Below are positions 47,010 through 57,990 of a stretch of DNA of 64,000 nucleotides, piece after piece (positions within the stretch are counted from its first letter, which is position 1; every line of letters begins with the position of its first letter). The DNA comes from Petaurus breviceps papuanus (Eukaryota; Chordata; Mammalia; Diprotodontia; Petauridae): assembly GCA_028583685.1 (NCBI GenBank), contig JAMXIF010001195.1, forward strand, positions 14,655,101 to 14,719,100, written 5' to 3'. The notes below the pieces were generated by a model that did not search any database, had not been told where the DNA came from, and worked only from the letters and a program-made list of their open reading frames with translations. The translations under genes were made by a program, and so were the position numbers.

Positions 47010-47640
47010 TCGCACAATTTCTTTGACCCAGAAATATTACTACTAGGTCTGCATCCCAAAGAGAGAAAAAGACCTATATGTACAAAAAATTTATGCTAGT
47101 TCAGTTTTGGGTTTTTTTTTTGGTGGTAAAGAATTAGAAATTGAGATAGTCACCAATTGAAGAATGGCTGAACAAGCTGTAGTTTATCACTATGATGGAA
47201 TACTATTGTGCTTTAAGAAATGGCAAAGGGATCAGTATCAGGAAAAAAACAACCTGAGAAAAAATTATATAAACTAATGCAAAATGAAGTGAACAGAATC
47301 AGGATAAGATCATATACAGTAACATCAATATTATAATAATAATTAACAATGACTTAACTAATCTGACCAATAAAATAAACTACAACAATTCCAATGACTC
47401 ATATTAAAAAAAATGTTATACCCCTCCAAAGAGAAAACTGATGTATTCTGAGTGCATATTAAATCATATTTTTTCACTTTATTTTTCTTGTTTTTTAATG
47501 CTACATGTCTAATATGAAAATATGTTTTGTATGACTTCACATGTATAATGGGTATCTTATTGCTTGTTTTCTAAATGGGTGGGGTGGGAAAATAATTTGG
47601 AACTCAGAATAATTTAATGAATGTAAAAAAAGAAAAGGGA
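47010..47640 (+). mobile_element. L1 3'UTR (5'-truncated L1)
   Basis: The same 3' region as at 6.1-6.9 kb: 'tttgacccagaaatattactactaggtctgcatcccaaagag', 'ccaattgaagaatggctgaacaagctgtag', 'gatggaatactattgtgctttaag', 'caattccaatgactcat', 'cacatgtataatgggtatcttattgc', 'ggaactcagaataatttaatgaatg', and an A-rich tail. Only the 3' end was inserted or has survived. Confidence 0.88.
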
Positions 47641-47751
47641 AATGGTTTATTATCTTGGACTCAGAGCACTCACTGCATTTAAACTGAGCTCCATTGTCAA
47701 AGCAAAACAACCAAATAAAACCACTTAACAATTAATTTTTTTTTTTGTTTT

Positions 47752-48015
47752 TGAAAATGGTTCTTCCTATTATGCCCAGCCTGGTAGTACAGTGATTGCT
47801 CATGAGCTGATCCAACCACTGATTAACACAGAAACTTTGGCCTACTGTTTAGTAACCTGGTTTCTCTCCCCACCTCCACCATTCCCAGGGGCTTCGGTGT
47901 TGAACACTCAATTGGATTTAGCCCTACTGTAGTTTAGAACTCTCCAGATTAAGTGATTTACCAGCCTCAGCCTTCCTAATGGTAGGAACTACAGGTGTGG
48001 GACATTACATCTGAC
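47752..48015 (-). pseudogene. RN7SL: Retroposed 7SL RNA pseudogene
   Basis: The minus strand follows the 7SL (signal-recognition-particle RNA) sequence over most of its about 300 nt. Seen on plus as antisense: 'atgcccagcctggtag' (3' domain), 'actgattaacacagaaac', 'tagtaacctggtttctc', 'cttcggtgttgaac' (S domain, cf. gatgccgaactt), 'actgtagtttagaactctccagattaagtgat', then 'ccagcctcagccttcctaat' and 'ggaactacaggtgtggg' (the 5' Alu domain). A T-run just left of it (47731-47742) is the poly(A) tail on minus. Many substitutions make it an old, nonfunctional copy. Marsupials have no Alu, so this is a direct 7SL retrocopy. Confidence 0.85.
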
Positions 48016-48061
48016 TAGAATATCCCAAATGCAATCTATCCCATTATTTTATTTCTATAGT

Positions 48062-48245
48062 TAGATCCTGATTAGTGGGAATAATGAATCCCCTGAAGTG
48101 GTGGCATTATTTGAATTAGCACTGCATATTTACATTAGGCTGGAACCAATTATCATTTTTTATATAATTATAACTTTGAATAGTATCAATTCAAGTACAT
48201 GAGACCACCTCAGGGGATTCATTATTGGCACTAATAGCGATCTAG
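48062..48245. mobile_element. Palindromic MITE with about 57-bp inverted arms
   Basis: The left arm (48062-48117) and the right arm (48186-48245) are reverse complements with few differences. The shared core, in both, is AATAATGAATCCCCTGA, with TAGATC outside and TGAATT inside. The spacer is about 70 bp and AT-rich. No coding sequence is present. This is the form of a nonautonomous DNA transposon, but I do not recognise the family. The target duplication is unclear. Confidence 0.75.
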
Positions 48246-48299
48246 TTTTATTCAGTTCTGGGGCCAGCTCATTATTCATCTATAACAGCTATCATGGCT

Positions 48300-48890
48300 A
48301 TATGACTACCCTACTCAACCTTCTATGCAATTGCATAGACATTCAATTCTTTTTGGCATTTAAAGCTCTTTAAAAATTGGCTCCATCTTGCTTTTTTCAG
48401 GCTTTTGACACATTGCTCCCAAAAGCAGACTTCTTATTATTGTGTATATTATTCCATTTTTTAGTTCTCTGACTTATACAAGTTATACTCCACATATATG
48501 TCTTAGAATTCCTGGCTCCATTCAAAGTCCAGCTCCTGTATGAGACCTTTACTGATCTCCCATGTGCAAGCACCTACTTTGAAATTACTTTTTATTTATT
48601 TTGTAAATGTCCTGTATGTATCTGCATGTTATTTCCCTTGATAGAATGTAAGTATCCAGAGAAACGGAGAGACCTCATTATCTTACTGTCTCAACAGCAG
48701 TCACCCAGGATAAGAGAGTAGAAGCAAACTGTAATCTACATCAAGGGAGGAAATACTCTACCAGAACATATATTCCTTCAATAGAAAGTAAGCTCCTTTA
48801 ACACAGGGAAAATATCACTTTTGATGTTGTATCAACAGTACCCATGACAGTGACTGACACCTAGTAGGCACTTAAAATTCAGCATGTTAC
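48300..48890 (+). mobile_element. L2 LINE 3' end
   Basis: Ordered landmarks: 'gcatttaaagctctttaaaaattggctcc', 'ttagaattcctggctccattcaaagtccagctcc', 'tgagacctttactgatctccc', 'gaaattactttttatttattttg', 'ttgatagaatgtaagtatcc', 'gacacctagtaggcacttaa'. This is the conserved L2 3' region. A second 'atagaaagtaagctcc' word near 48781 suggests a small duplication or a second insertion. Confidence 0.8.
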
Positions 48891-48899
48891 TTTCAAAAC

Positions 48900-49670
48900 T
48901 ATGTTGCTTGCCTGTGTTTCCCTCTGAATTTTTATCTTTGTTCTGTAAATTTTAATTATCCTTCAAATAGTTTTATTTATCCTCTTCTTCCTGCTTCTTC
49001 TTCCTCCTACTGTTCTTCAACAATTTGCTCTGTTAAAAAAGAAACAAAATTGCAATTCTTTTTAACAAGTAAATGGAGTGAAGAAAAACAAATCCCCAAT
49101 TTTCTATGTTCAAAATGTCTCATTCTATACTTTTAATCCCTAGCCCTTCTGCCAAGAGATAGAAATAGAATACTTTACTATCAACCTTCATCATGCTCTG
49201 TAGTACTGGTAGGTTATTTCATTGTCAAAAGTCTTTAATCTTTTGGAGCTGTTTTTCTTTACCATGTTGTTGTTGCTGTATGAGGTGTCCTGGTTCTGCT
49301 CATGTCACCCTGCATCAATTTATCTAATCTTCTCAGGATTCTATGAATGTGTTTAAAGGTATCACATTACAAAGTGAATTAATTTCTCAATATTCTACAG
49401 GAAATGAGATCAGAAAGAATTAAGACTAATAACTCCTATTTATACATCTATATTCCATCCATTGGAGTATAGAGGTAATACACTAGCATATAGACATTAT
49501 ATATGTAGCGTGTATATGTATATATATATGCATGTATATTTAAAACTCAAGTGAATATCTATCCCATAAATCTAGATTCTTTGCCCTTTCCCTCTATTAT
49601 TGTTTTAAAAAAAGTTTAATTACCTTTATTTATGTGATGCTTACATTGTCTAGGACTCAATGAACATTTC
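48900..49670. other. No recognised feature apart from a TA/TG tract
   Basis: AT-rich sequence with a 'tgtatatgtatatatatatgcatg' tract near 49510-49535. No ORF or known repeat was recognised. Confidence 0.5.
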
Positions 49671-49675
49671 CTAGA

Positions 49676-49846
49676 GGCAGCTAGATGGTGCTGTGGATAG
49701 AGCATTAGGTCTGGAGTCAGGAAGAACAGAGTTCTAATCTTGTTTCAGATGCTTACTGGATGTCTGACCCTAGGCAAATTGCTTACCTTCTGTCTCCTTC
49801 AGTTTTCCTAATTGTAAAATAGGGATAATAATAGCACCTCCCAAGG
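49676..49846 (+). mobile_element. tRNA-type SINE, left part, split by ERV fossil
   Basis: Head 'aggcagctagatggtgctg', then 'ctggagtcaggaagaacagagttc', 'ggcaaattgcttacc', 'aattgtaaaatagggataataatagcacctccc'. The SINE continues at 52323-52412 with 'ttgttgtgaagatcaaatgagataatatttgtaaag' and ends 'gacacttaataaatgg'. The split is exact, with CAAGG/CAAGT at the insert borders, so the SINE predates the ERV. Confidence 0.9.
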
Positions 49847-52317
49847 TGTAACACCAACACAATATTCACAGCACCAATGTTGACTATGAATATCTTAGGG
49901 TGGGGGCTTGGGCACAAGCACCACATCTTTCCCCCCTTGAACAAATAGGGCTTAAAATTTTGGGATAAGGGGTGAATGTCTCTTCTCCATTGCTACTTCC
50001 TGCTGAAATTGGGTGTAGAGCTGTCAATGCCTCAACAGGTCCCATTCAAGAGGTCAGTTCTTTAGCTGGCATCCATAACTCAGTCAACACCAGGTCCAGG
50101 TCCACACATCACAGTCATGGACAGAAAACCAGCTTACACGATAAGGCATCTGCCAGTGGAGCGTACTAACTATGCAGGAAACAAATCTCCAAAACAAGTT
50201 TAACAGAGAAAAAGTAAAAAAGAAACAGATATAGAGTCAACTATGCTTCTGGAGTCCATGAACTCACTATCATAGCCTCATTCACAGTAGAATATATGAC
50301 ATTGTCCTCCTTGTTCTGTTTTTATGGCTTGATGTACTGCCATAAATTCAGCATATTGACTACTTCCACCTGTCCCAGTACTTTCTTTAATCTGAGTTTC
50401 CCTGAAGGTGTGGAAAACTTGAATACAATGGTATAGGGAGATATGTAGAGGGCAGTTCTCACTTCTCTTTTATGTCTAACATCAAGCCCCTTTTCTTGAT
50501 ATATTTTGCACAGTTCATTTGTTGGAATACCATCAATTTTTCCAAAATCTACCTCTGTTTTCAACAGAGCTGCAAACAATTCTTTTCTTGTCAGTCTATT
50601 CCCACTTTGAATCTGCTGGGTATTTACTCTTCTCTCTAAAAGAAATCTATCTTTTTCCCATTCTCTTAAGTCACTTAGATGTGAAATCTTATCCAGCACC
50701 TCCAAAAGAGGGTGCCCTATTTCACCAATTAGTAGAGTCAGAAGTAGGTGCTTATAAGTAGGAGGAGCCATCTTCAATATGATATTTCTGTGAGGAACTG
50801 CTAAGAGGATATCATGACACTCATTTGCATCCCCAACCATAATTGTAGTTTTCATTACCTTCTCCCTTAACCTTCTCATACAGTCTGTAAGTGAATACCA
50901 GGTTCTCTCTCCACTAGATCACATAGAATCACTGAGATACATTTTGTTGCATCCCTCGGCAGCTAAAGCTAATAGATTCATCATATTGTTACATCCTTGA
51001 GTATGGTAAAGTCTAAAAGCTTTCTGGACAAAAGGATTCTGACAAATACCTATAAATTTCAAGAAATTCATGCTATCTACTCATACTCCTCCAGTCCCTT
51101 CACCACTGATTCTCACCATTCAAGATGCTAATGATTCTCCCATCCTTTGAGTGAATCTGCTTAATGTATCAGTAAACTCTTGCTGAGTTAAATCCTCAAT
51201 AATATCCCTGAACTCTGTTTGTCTTTCCCAATTCTTTCTTCTTAGTATGGGGTGAACTTCTGCCCTTGTAAAAGCCTGGTCATGTAACATTGTTTCATTC
51301 TGCACCCATGCATTCTCCTGACAGCTATTGCCAGGGCATCTAGGTTCAGCCTCTGCCAAAACTGTATGAACCTTCCTCCTGTTACTTTTCTGCTTCTTTT
51401 TGAGAGCTAAATTAACAGTTATTTCTTCTACCACATGAGAGACTCCAGCTTGCTCTTCCAAAGAAGAGCTCAAACACTGTGACAGAAAGATTCTTATTCA
51501 AAACAGCTAATTTCTTCTCTGTCTGAGTTTTTTCATCCAATGGTTTGTCCCTGCTTTTACATATGATATGTAACCTGTTAGTAAAACCCAGCATCTTCTA
51601 CACACCCTTTCCAGTTCTATCCCTGGTTTTATTGGTATTTCTTGAAAACATGTTTCTAAATCTTTAGATTCTCCCTTCTGTAGCCTTGATTCCCAGTTTT
51701 CACAGAACCCTGTACTTTTAGCCCACTCCCTAATGGGAAAAAAGGCAAATCCTCCCATCCTGGGATATCCATTTCTTCTTCTAAATCCCTTCTGCCTTCA
51801 AATAGAGGTCCAATATTTCGTGATCCCACCCACATTGCCCAGTGTAGCTCCAGCACAATATTCACAGCACCAATGGTGGCTGTGAATATACCAGCACAAT
51901 GCTCCATTGCCAAACATAACAGACTTTCCATATAGAAGACAGAAGCAAAACTTTTATTCAGACACCAGAAAACGAAATACCAACACCAGAAAGTCAAATC
52001 AATCATAGGGCAAAGAAGTTAATACACCACAGCACAGCATGAAGCCACACCATCCTTTAGCCTTTCCACAAATAAACATTTTCTCACCAGCCTATCTGTC
52101 TCCCTGGGTGTGTCCTCTCCTCCCTCCATCTCTAACTGCTCTGACTCCCAGCTTCCTGTTGACTCTGCTCGACCCTTCAGCACACTCCTTCCACCACAGG
52201 CTCCATGTGATTACATTCAGCCTGTTAGGAGGCAGGGAAGATCTTCAAATTATGCAAGGTTTTCAAATTCCCTTAGGCTTATTAAGGGGCAGGGAAGTTT
52301 TTCAAATTACCATTATG
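49847..52317 (-). mobile_element. Second ERV-L-like fossil, shortened relative
   Basis: The same family as the 32.1-39.5 kb provirus: the 5' LTR side (about 51842-52317), a gag-like region (about 51800-50380), a short piece of pol and the 3' noncoding region are recognisable. It is much shorter and lacks most of pol, with several large breaks. Flanking 5-bp repeats are CAAGG (49842-49846) and CAAGT (52318-52322). It is dead and old. Confidence 0.85.
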
Positions 52318-52322
52318 CAAGT

Positions 52323-52412
52323 TTGTTGTGAAGATCAAATGAGATAATATTTGTAAAGATCTTAATACAGTACTTGACATATAGGAGACACTTAATAAAT
52401 GGTTGTTTCTTT
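52323..52412 (+). mobile_element. tRNA-type SINE, right part
   Basis: Continuation of the SINE begun at 49676, ending 'tacttgacatataggagacacttaataaatgg'. Joined across the ERV fossil, the two parts read as one ordinary SINE. Confidence 0.88.
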
Positions 52413-52414
52413 CC

Positions 52415-53160
52415 TTCCTACTACCAAAAAACCTGAAACAAGCAAAACAAAATGAAAACTATACCTATGAAGACCATCTGTCTGTCATCCCAGAATGTTA
52501 TTTGTTTTGAGATTTCCTATTGAAGTTCAATTCTGGCAGCAAAGACAATTATGCTCACATGTGTTTTTGATCTGAGCTCCCCAAAATGTCATCTGTAAAG
52601 CAAATGCTGAGTTTCCACCAGTGAACTTAGTGTTTGAAAAACTACCAAGATCCACTCCAACCTCAATTGGCAAACTCCATCTCAGAACTTTTTCTTTTTC
52701 ACAGGCACATAGAAAGCAAAGTTTTTCAAAAGTTTCTTGTCTCTTATTCTTAATGATCATTTGAAGGGAAAAAAGAAGGATGGAGTTACCGGACTCAAGT
52801 TCTCCTTTCAAGTAAGACTATAGGCTAAACCTGGGACAAGGTAATATGTTACAAGGAGCTTACTGGAAATTCAGTCTACAACTTTATTATTTTGTTTTTT
52901 AAATTTTTTATATGTATAAGTGGAAATTTGTCTCAGTTAAAAAGTCGCTGTCAGGAATATCAACTTGAACATTTGTTTCTTTCATTTCATAGTCTTTTGG
53001 TATTGAGTATGGGACATCTAATTATTCAGTGGAAAATCTGTTCACTTTGCCATATGACATATTGATGTAAAAATTGGGAACAAAATTGGGCTAATTTCCT
53101 ATGATCTTGCCTGGTCTTGGACTAAGCTGTCAGTATAATGTAAGTTACTCAAATAATATG
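52415..53160. other. No recognised feature
   Basis: AT-rich sequence without repeat family or credible ORF. The 94-codon reverse frame at 52811-52527 has no recognisable motif. A MIR-like tail could be hidden, but I cannot support one. Confidence 0.45.
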
Positions 53161-53164
53161 AGAG

Positions 53165-53265
53165 ATGGGTCTTCTTGAAAGATGGGTCTGTTTTCTATTT
53201 GTCTGTATATCCTCAGCACCAAGTATAGTGAATAATGTTTAGTACTCACTGTTGGAATTGAATTG
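53165..53265 (+). mobile_element. L2/MIR tail fragment
   Basis: The string 'tctgttttctatttgtctgtatatcctcagcaccaagtatag...ttagtactcactgttggaattgaattg' resembles the L2 3' terminus ('tgtatccccagcacctagcacagtgcctggcac...'). Confidence 0.55.
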
Positions 53266-53535
53266 AATTTGTGGGAGACATCCTGTGTAATAGGAAAAAA
53301 AGGCTGCTGCCCTTAGATACAAGTATTACATAGAGTACTTTCAAACAAAAGGCTTTATTTTTTAAATTTGCAACTCTAAATTATCCAACTCATATTCTTT
53401 CAGGTCAGAATTAGAATGTTCTAGGATTGTTTCTTTTATTTTCTTTGGTATCTGGCTGATTATTAATCCTTACTTTCTTTAAGCTTGCTTAGCTATTAGG
53501 TTGCCTATTTATTTGAATTTATGTCCATATCCCTC

Positions 53536-53687
53536 ATCTTTTTTTGCTTTTTGGAGGGGCAATTGGGGTTAAGTGACTTTCCCAAGGTCACACAGCTAGT
53601 AAGTGTTAGATGTCTGAGGCAGGATTTGAACTGAGGTCCTCCTGACTTCAGGGCTGGTGCTCTATTCAGTGCTCCACCTAGCCACCC
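53536..53687 (-). mobile_element. Marsupial tRNA-type SINE, short form
   Basis: Plus-strand view: T-run, 'ggggcaattggggttaagtgactttcccaaggtcacacagctag', 'tgtctgaggcaggatttgaactgaggtcctcctgacttc', 'gctccacctagccacccc'. Target duplication CCATATCCCT (53525) against CCATATATCCCT (53688). Good preservation. Confidence 0.92.
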
Positions 53688-53714
53688 CCATATATCCCTT
53701 TTCAAGTTTAGACT

Positions 53715-53890
53715 AGGCAGGCAGTATGAAATTGTAGAAATATTAGTGACTCTGGAGTCTGAGGATGTGGATTCAAATCCTATTTCTTATATTCATTGTC
53801 TGTAAACTGGAGCAAGGTATTTATCCTCCCAAGACCTCAGTTTCTTCATACATAAATACAAAATGATTAGAGGAACTATTCTCTGATGTC
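53715..53890 (+). mobile_element. MIR/tRNA-type SINE
   Basis: Head 'aggcagtatgaaattgtagaaatattagtgactctggagtctgaggatgtggattcaaatcc', middle 'gtaaactggagcaaggtatttatcc', tail 'cctcagtttcttcatacataaatacaaaatg'. Old and mutated. Confidence 0.75.
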
Positions 53891-53934
53891 CTTAATAGAG
53901 CAAAAATAATCGTCATTTACTATACAAGCAATTA

Positions 53935-54870
53935 TTACCTATTGTTTGCTGGAAGAGAATGGGCTGGGAAAAGCTTCTGGCAGAAAGTCAGATATGAGAA
54001 GAGTCTGAGGAAGTATGAGGAAGCCAAGGGAAGCTAGGAGTCAGAGGTGAGGAGGGTTATGATAGCAGAGATAGGGCATACCCAATAGGAAGGCATGGAC
54101 CAGGAGATGAAATGTGAAGAATGGCAAGTAGCCCACATAGATGGATCAAAGAATATGTGAAAGAGAGTAAACGTAAGACCGGAAAGAATTTTAAATAGCA
54201 AACCGATGATATTATATTTGCTCTTGGAAGTAATAGGGCAGCTAGATGGTACAGTGATAGATCTCTGGACTTGGAGTCAGGAAGACTCATTTTCCTGAGT
54301 TCAAATCCAGTCTCAGCCACTTATTAGCTATGTGACCCTGGGCAAATCACTTAACTTTGCTTGCCTTACTTTCCTCATCTGCAAAATAAGTTGGAGAAGA
54401 AAATGGCAAGCCACTCCAGTATCTTTGCCAAGAAAACCCCAGATTGGGTCTCAAAGATCTGGACAGGACTGAAAATGACTGAACAATGCATTAAACCTGA
54501 AAGTAAGAGGAAACCATTGGAGTTTATTGAGCACAGTAGTGACAGCATTAGATTGAACTTTGATGACTCTAGAAGTTGATTGGAAAATAGACTGGAATCT
54601 GGAAAGACGAAGTATAGAGACCAAATAAGAAGTTATTTTAATAGTGTAGGTGTGTAGTCATGAGAGCTTGCATCAGGGTGGTAGCTACAGGATGAGATGA
54701 GTTTTCTAAAAGACATTATATGTGTAGGAATCAGAAGATTTGAAAATAGATTGAATAAGTGGAGTAAGAGAGACACTGAAGAGTCCAGGGTGACATTAAG
54801 ATGGTAAGGGTAGCTAACTGGGGAGATGGTGGTATCTAAAAGATGCCATGTGACAATAAAAGTAGGAATT
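53935..54870 (+). mobile_element. L2-like long repeat, split by a SINE
   Basis: Body words: 'gaggtgaggagggttatgatagc', 'tgtgaagaatggcaagtagcccac', 'gaccggaaagaattttaaatagc', then a SINE, then 'aaccattggagtttattgagcac', 'gagaccaaataagaagttattttaatagtg', 'catcagggtggtagctacaggatg', 'gagtccagggtgacattaagatgg'. The same repeat is present at 57.8-58.5 kb. It corresponds to the L2-associated marsupial/monotreme 3' body. Confidence 0.7.
54237..54497 (+). mobile_element. tRNA-type SINE, long form
   Basis: Starts 'gggcagctagatggtacag', has 'gagttcaaatccagtctcagcc', 'gtgaccctgggcaaatcacttaac', 'cctcatctgcaaaataagttggagaag', 'aatggcaagccactccagtatctttgcc' and 'gacaggactgaaaatgactgaac'. It is nearly complete and sits in the L2-like repeat, flanked by GAAGTAATAG/GAAAGTAAGAG. 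Confidence 0.92.
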
Positions 54871-54944
54871 GTCATTTCTTTGCAATTTTTGAATTTATTT
54901 ATGCTATGATCTATACAGAGATTTGTGATTTTGTCATTATGAAG

Positions 54945-55055
54945 ATTCAGTTACATTTAATAGCACTTAAGTACTTATTATGCCTTGGGCTCTGGGGATA
55001 TAAAGAAACAAAATGAAATGTTCCTTGCCCACAAGGAATTTATATAAACCACTGC
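54945..55055 (+). mobile_element. L2/MON-type repeat head
   Basis: The strings 'acatttaatagcacttaagtacttattatgccttgggctctggggatataaag' and 'tgttccttgcccacaaggaattta' are the head of the L2-associated repeat. Confidence 0.7.
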
Positions 55056-55079
55056 TGCAGATTGCAACTGATCTGTGGC

Positions 55080-56635
55080 CCATTATCTTATGATTTGAGG
55101 ATGAGACCTAAAATGTATCCAACAGAAAAAATGTAGGAGCTTCTATTTCCATGTTGCTACACTACAGGATTTTGCAATCTCGTAATATTCTGCCTCTGCC
55201 CCTTCCCCCCACCCAAACATAACTCAAACAGAGAAGCAAATTAGACAGTTTAAAAAATTGCGAGAAAGTCTCACATTTAAGAAAAAAAAAGTTCCGCCGT
55301 GGCCAAGCCCGGGAAAATGCCTGTCTCCATGGTCCTTAGGGCCAGAACAACTAGAAAACGGAAGCTGCCACACTTCAAATAGGACACAATTTGCTTCTTT
55401 TGCTCTCCTTGTGGGTAGCTCTGGTAAGGAATTGAATGACCCAGCACATTGTCACCACGCATACAGGACTTTTGATCATTCAATACTTAACTGCAAGGGA
55501 GTGAGCCTCCTACAGACTCCCATTATAATTTAAAAGGAGCCAGGTATGTAAATGAATGCAATGGATGTCACAGTAGATGTATGTATCTGTATGTGTGTGT
55601 ATATTCTCTTAGAAAAGTCCCCAAACCCCGATTTCTATTTCCTGGCCCCCCCCCCCCCTCCGCCGCCACCCCTTCCACAGAGAATTGAAGAAAGATCTCA
55701 TAAGGAGTTTTAATCGGACTCCCAATGTAACATGCATGACACAGACATTTGGCCAAATGCTGAAGAAATGTGCCTTATTTATTCAGTACTTTAGGAATCT
55801 ACAGGGAAAAGTGCCCATGGCAAGTTAGGTTGCAGTAACAATCTGTGCATTTTAAACTGTCTGCATCTACTTAAGTTACTGTAACTACTCCCAGTAGTAT
55901 GATTAAATACAAATAGTGTTTCCATATATTTTAACCACAGCCCTTTCCTATTCTGTGCTGGAACAGATACTTAAGATACAAGATTCTCAAATGAAATACT
56001 ATCTTTGGGAATAATTGCCCAAATGTATATGGTTATTGCTTGTAAGGTTGTACATACAAGTTAAAATTAACAGTGCAGTGAGACATCATTTCTAATCCAC
56101 AGAGAAGGGTGATAAAGGAATTAAAATTCTTCCTCCTCTTCTACATAAGAGGGTTTCTTGTGTACCTTGGCCTCCATCTGTCAGGGAGACACTTAATAAA
56201 ATGCTAGTATTTGTCAATTGCATGCATTTGTATGGTGATATCTAATTATATTTTTTCCCTTTGTTAATATTCTCTCTGAAAGAGGGGACTACAGGACACC
56301 ATCAAAGAAATGCATGGTCCTAAAATAAATTGGCTCATCATGAGCTGAGAGCAGGAAATAATAGGTGGACAGCCCTGGTGCTCCATTGGTATCCCTAAGA
56401 TGCCAAGAAAACGTGGGGGCTTCAATCATGGGGTGAATCCTCTCTTGTGAACAAAAATCTCATAAGATGAGCAGGCTTGGGTGAGTTGTGGTGCACATCA
56501 TTGTGCATCACAGATACAAAATCAGATCTCAGATCTAGTAGAATATTTGAATATAAAGGAAACTAAAGGTGATATAATGGTCATATCGAAGATACATTAT
56601 GTCCCTGGTTAAAGGCAAGACAGATATTCATTGGC
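55080..56635. other. Repeat-poor block, candidate conserved noncoding DNA
   Basis: About 1.5 kb with no transposable element that I can recognise. It includes a relatively CpG-containing spot ('gttccgccgtggccaagcccgggaaaatg', 55291 on), a C-run followed by 'cgccgccacc' (55648-55672) and a TG/TATG tract at 55577-55602. No credible ORF or splice-bounded exon was found. Its lack of repeats in a repeat-rich region is the only reason to single it out. Confidence 0.35.
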
Positions 56636-56639
56636 TCAT

Positions 56640-56885
56640 AAGATTATAGATTTAAAACTGGAGGGAGACCTTGGAAGATAATACAATCATACATTTAGAG
56701 GGAAGGGAACTTAGGGTTGATTTAGCCTAAACTCACTTGTTTTACAATTTGGGTAAAGTTAAGTCTCAAAGGCAAGTGACTTCCCCAAGACCACAGTTAA
56801 ACATATGTCAGAACTGTTATTTGAAGTGATGGCTGATGACTCCAGACCCAGTCATCTTTCCCCTCTTGCATGACGCCTCTTATAT
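56640..56885 (+). mobile_element. MIR-type SINE fragments
   Basis: A head 'agattatagatttaaaactggagggagaccttgg' is followed by a second unit, 'acatttagagggaagggaacttagggttgatttagcctaaactcacttgttttacaatttgg', 'ggcaagtgacttccccaagaccacagttaaac' and 'tgactccagacccagtcatctttccc'. All are MIR landmarks. Confidence 0.7.
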
Positions 56886-56960
56886 TACAAAATGAAACAA
56901 AAACCAAGATTAAAGACAAAAAAATCAAATGTTATATATTAAGCGTCTGTTGGGCATAAG

Positions 56961-57002
56961 GGAAGCTAGGTGGCTCAGTGGATAGGAGAACTTGGATTAC
57001 AA
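56961..57002 (+). mobile_element. SINE head fragment
   Basis: The string 'gggaagctaggtggctcagtggatagg' is the first part of the tRNA-type SINE, cut short and followed directly by unrelated sequence. Confidence 0.75.
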
Positions 57003-57164
57003 TGTGCATATTTATTTATACATATATGTATCAATCAATAAACATTTATTAAGCACCTACAGTGTGCCAGACATTGTGCTAAGCATTGGGGATACAAAAA
57101 GAACAAAAGACTGTCTTTGCCCCATAATCATATAACTCATTTATAATCTAATGGGGGAGACAGC

Positions 57165-57546
57165 TGTAATGCCAAGCAAAGGCAACTTCCCAAGGTTCAA
57201 AATACCAGCATAGGTGCTCTCTATTTTATTCAGTGACAAATTCAGAACAGAGGGAATCAAAATATGACATCAATCAAAATATAGCATTTATTAAGTGTGA
57301 TTCAATAATCTCCAAGTACTACCCCCAAGTGTGATTTAATCAATACTACCCCACCCCTGGACATTACATTCATTTAATCAATCACAAAGTCCCTCTTCTA
57401 AATACTAATCCACCTCCCAGTTCAGCCCTCTCTTTTCAGTCAGCAAGTCCATCCCACAAGTGGGATTAACAAGCTCTGGGTTTTAACACAATTAAACCAA
57501 AAACCAAGCCAATACAGGGGGATCTTTAAATTCCATTAGTATAACA
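57165..57546 (-). mobile_element. Solo LTR, family B
   Basis: On minus it starts TGTTATACTAATGG and ends TTTGCTTGGCATTACA. The perfect 5-bp target duplication is ACAGC (57160-57164 and 57547-57551). A minus-strand AATAAA lies at about 57287-57292. Its length of 382 bp and TG...CA ends fit a solo LTR. It is not related to family A by eye. Confidence 0.88.
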
Positions 57547-57662
57547 ACAGCAAGCAAGCTAATAGGTACAAACAAGATACATACAGGATAAAAAGAAAAT
57601 GATTAAAAGAGGGAAGGTACTGAATTAAAATAATTTGGAAATACCCTATAGAAAATGGGATG

Positions 57663-57802
57663 GGGGCGGCTAGGTGGGGCAGTCAATAGAGCACTGGCCC
57701 TGGAGTCAGGAGGACCTGAGTTCAAATCTGTCCTCAGACACTTGACACACTTACCAGCTGTGGGACTTTCAGCAAGTCACTTAACACCAATTGCCCTCCA
57801 AA
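57663..57802 (+). mobile_element. Marsupial tRNA-type SINE, short form
   Basis: Starts 'gggcggctaggtggggcag', has 'ctggagtcaggaggacctgagttcaaatctg' and ends 'cacttaacaccaattgccctcc'. Target duplication AAAATGGGATG (57652-57662 and 57803-57813). Confidence 0.93.
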
Positions 57803-57990
57803 AAAATGGGATGTTGGTTGGAACTTAAAGTAAGTGAAGAGAGTCAGTAGGTGGAGATGAGGAGGGAGAGAATTCCAGGCATAGGGGACAAAGAGAAAAG
57901 TCTGGAGTCCAAAGATAGAGTTCTTTGTAGAACAGTCAGAAGGCCCATGAAACTGGATTAAACAGTAAATGGTGAAGAGTAAGGCATAAG

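Noticed and set aside
55258-55533. 91-codon plus-strand frame over the CpG-containing spot
   Set aside because: It has no domain, no conserved start context and no splice signals that I could tie to it. It is treated as noncoding pending conservation data.
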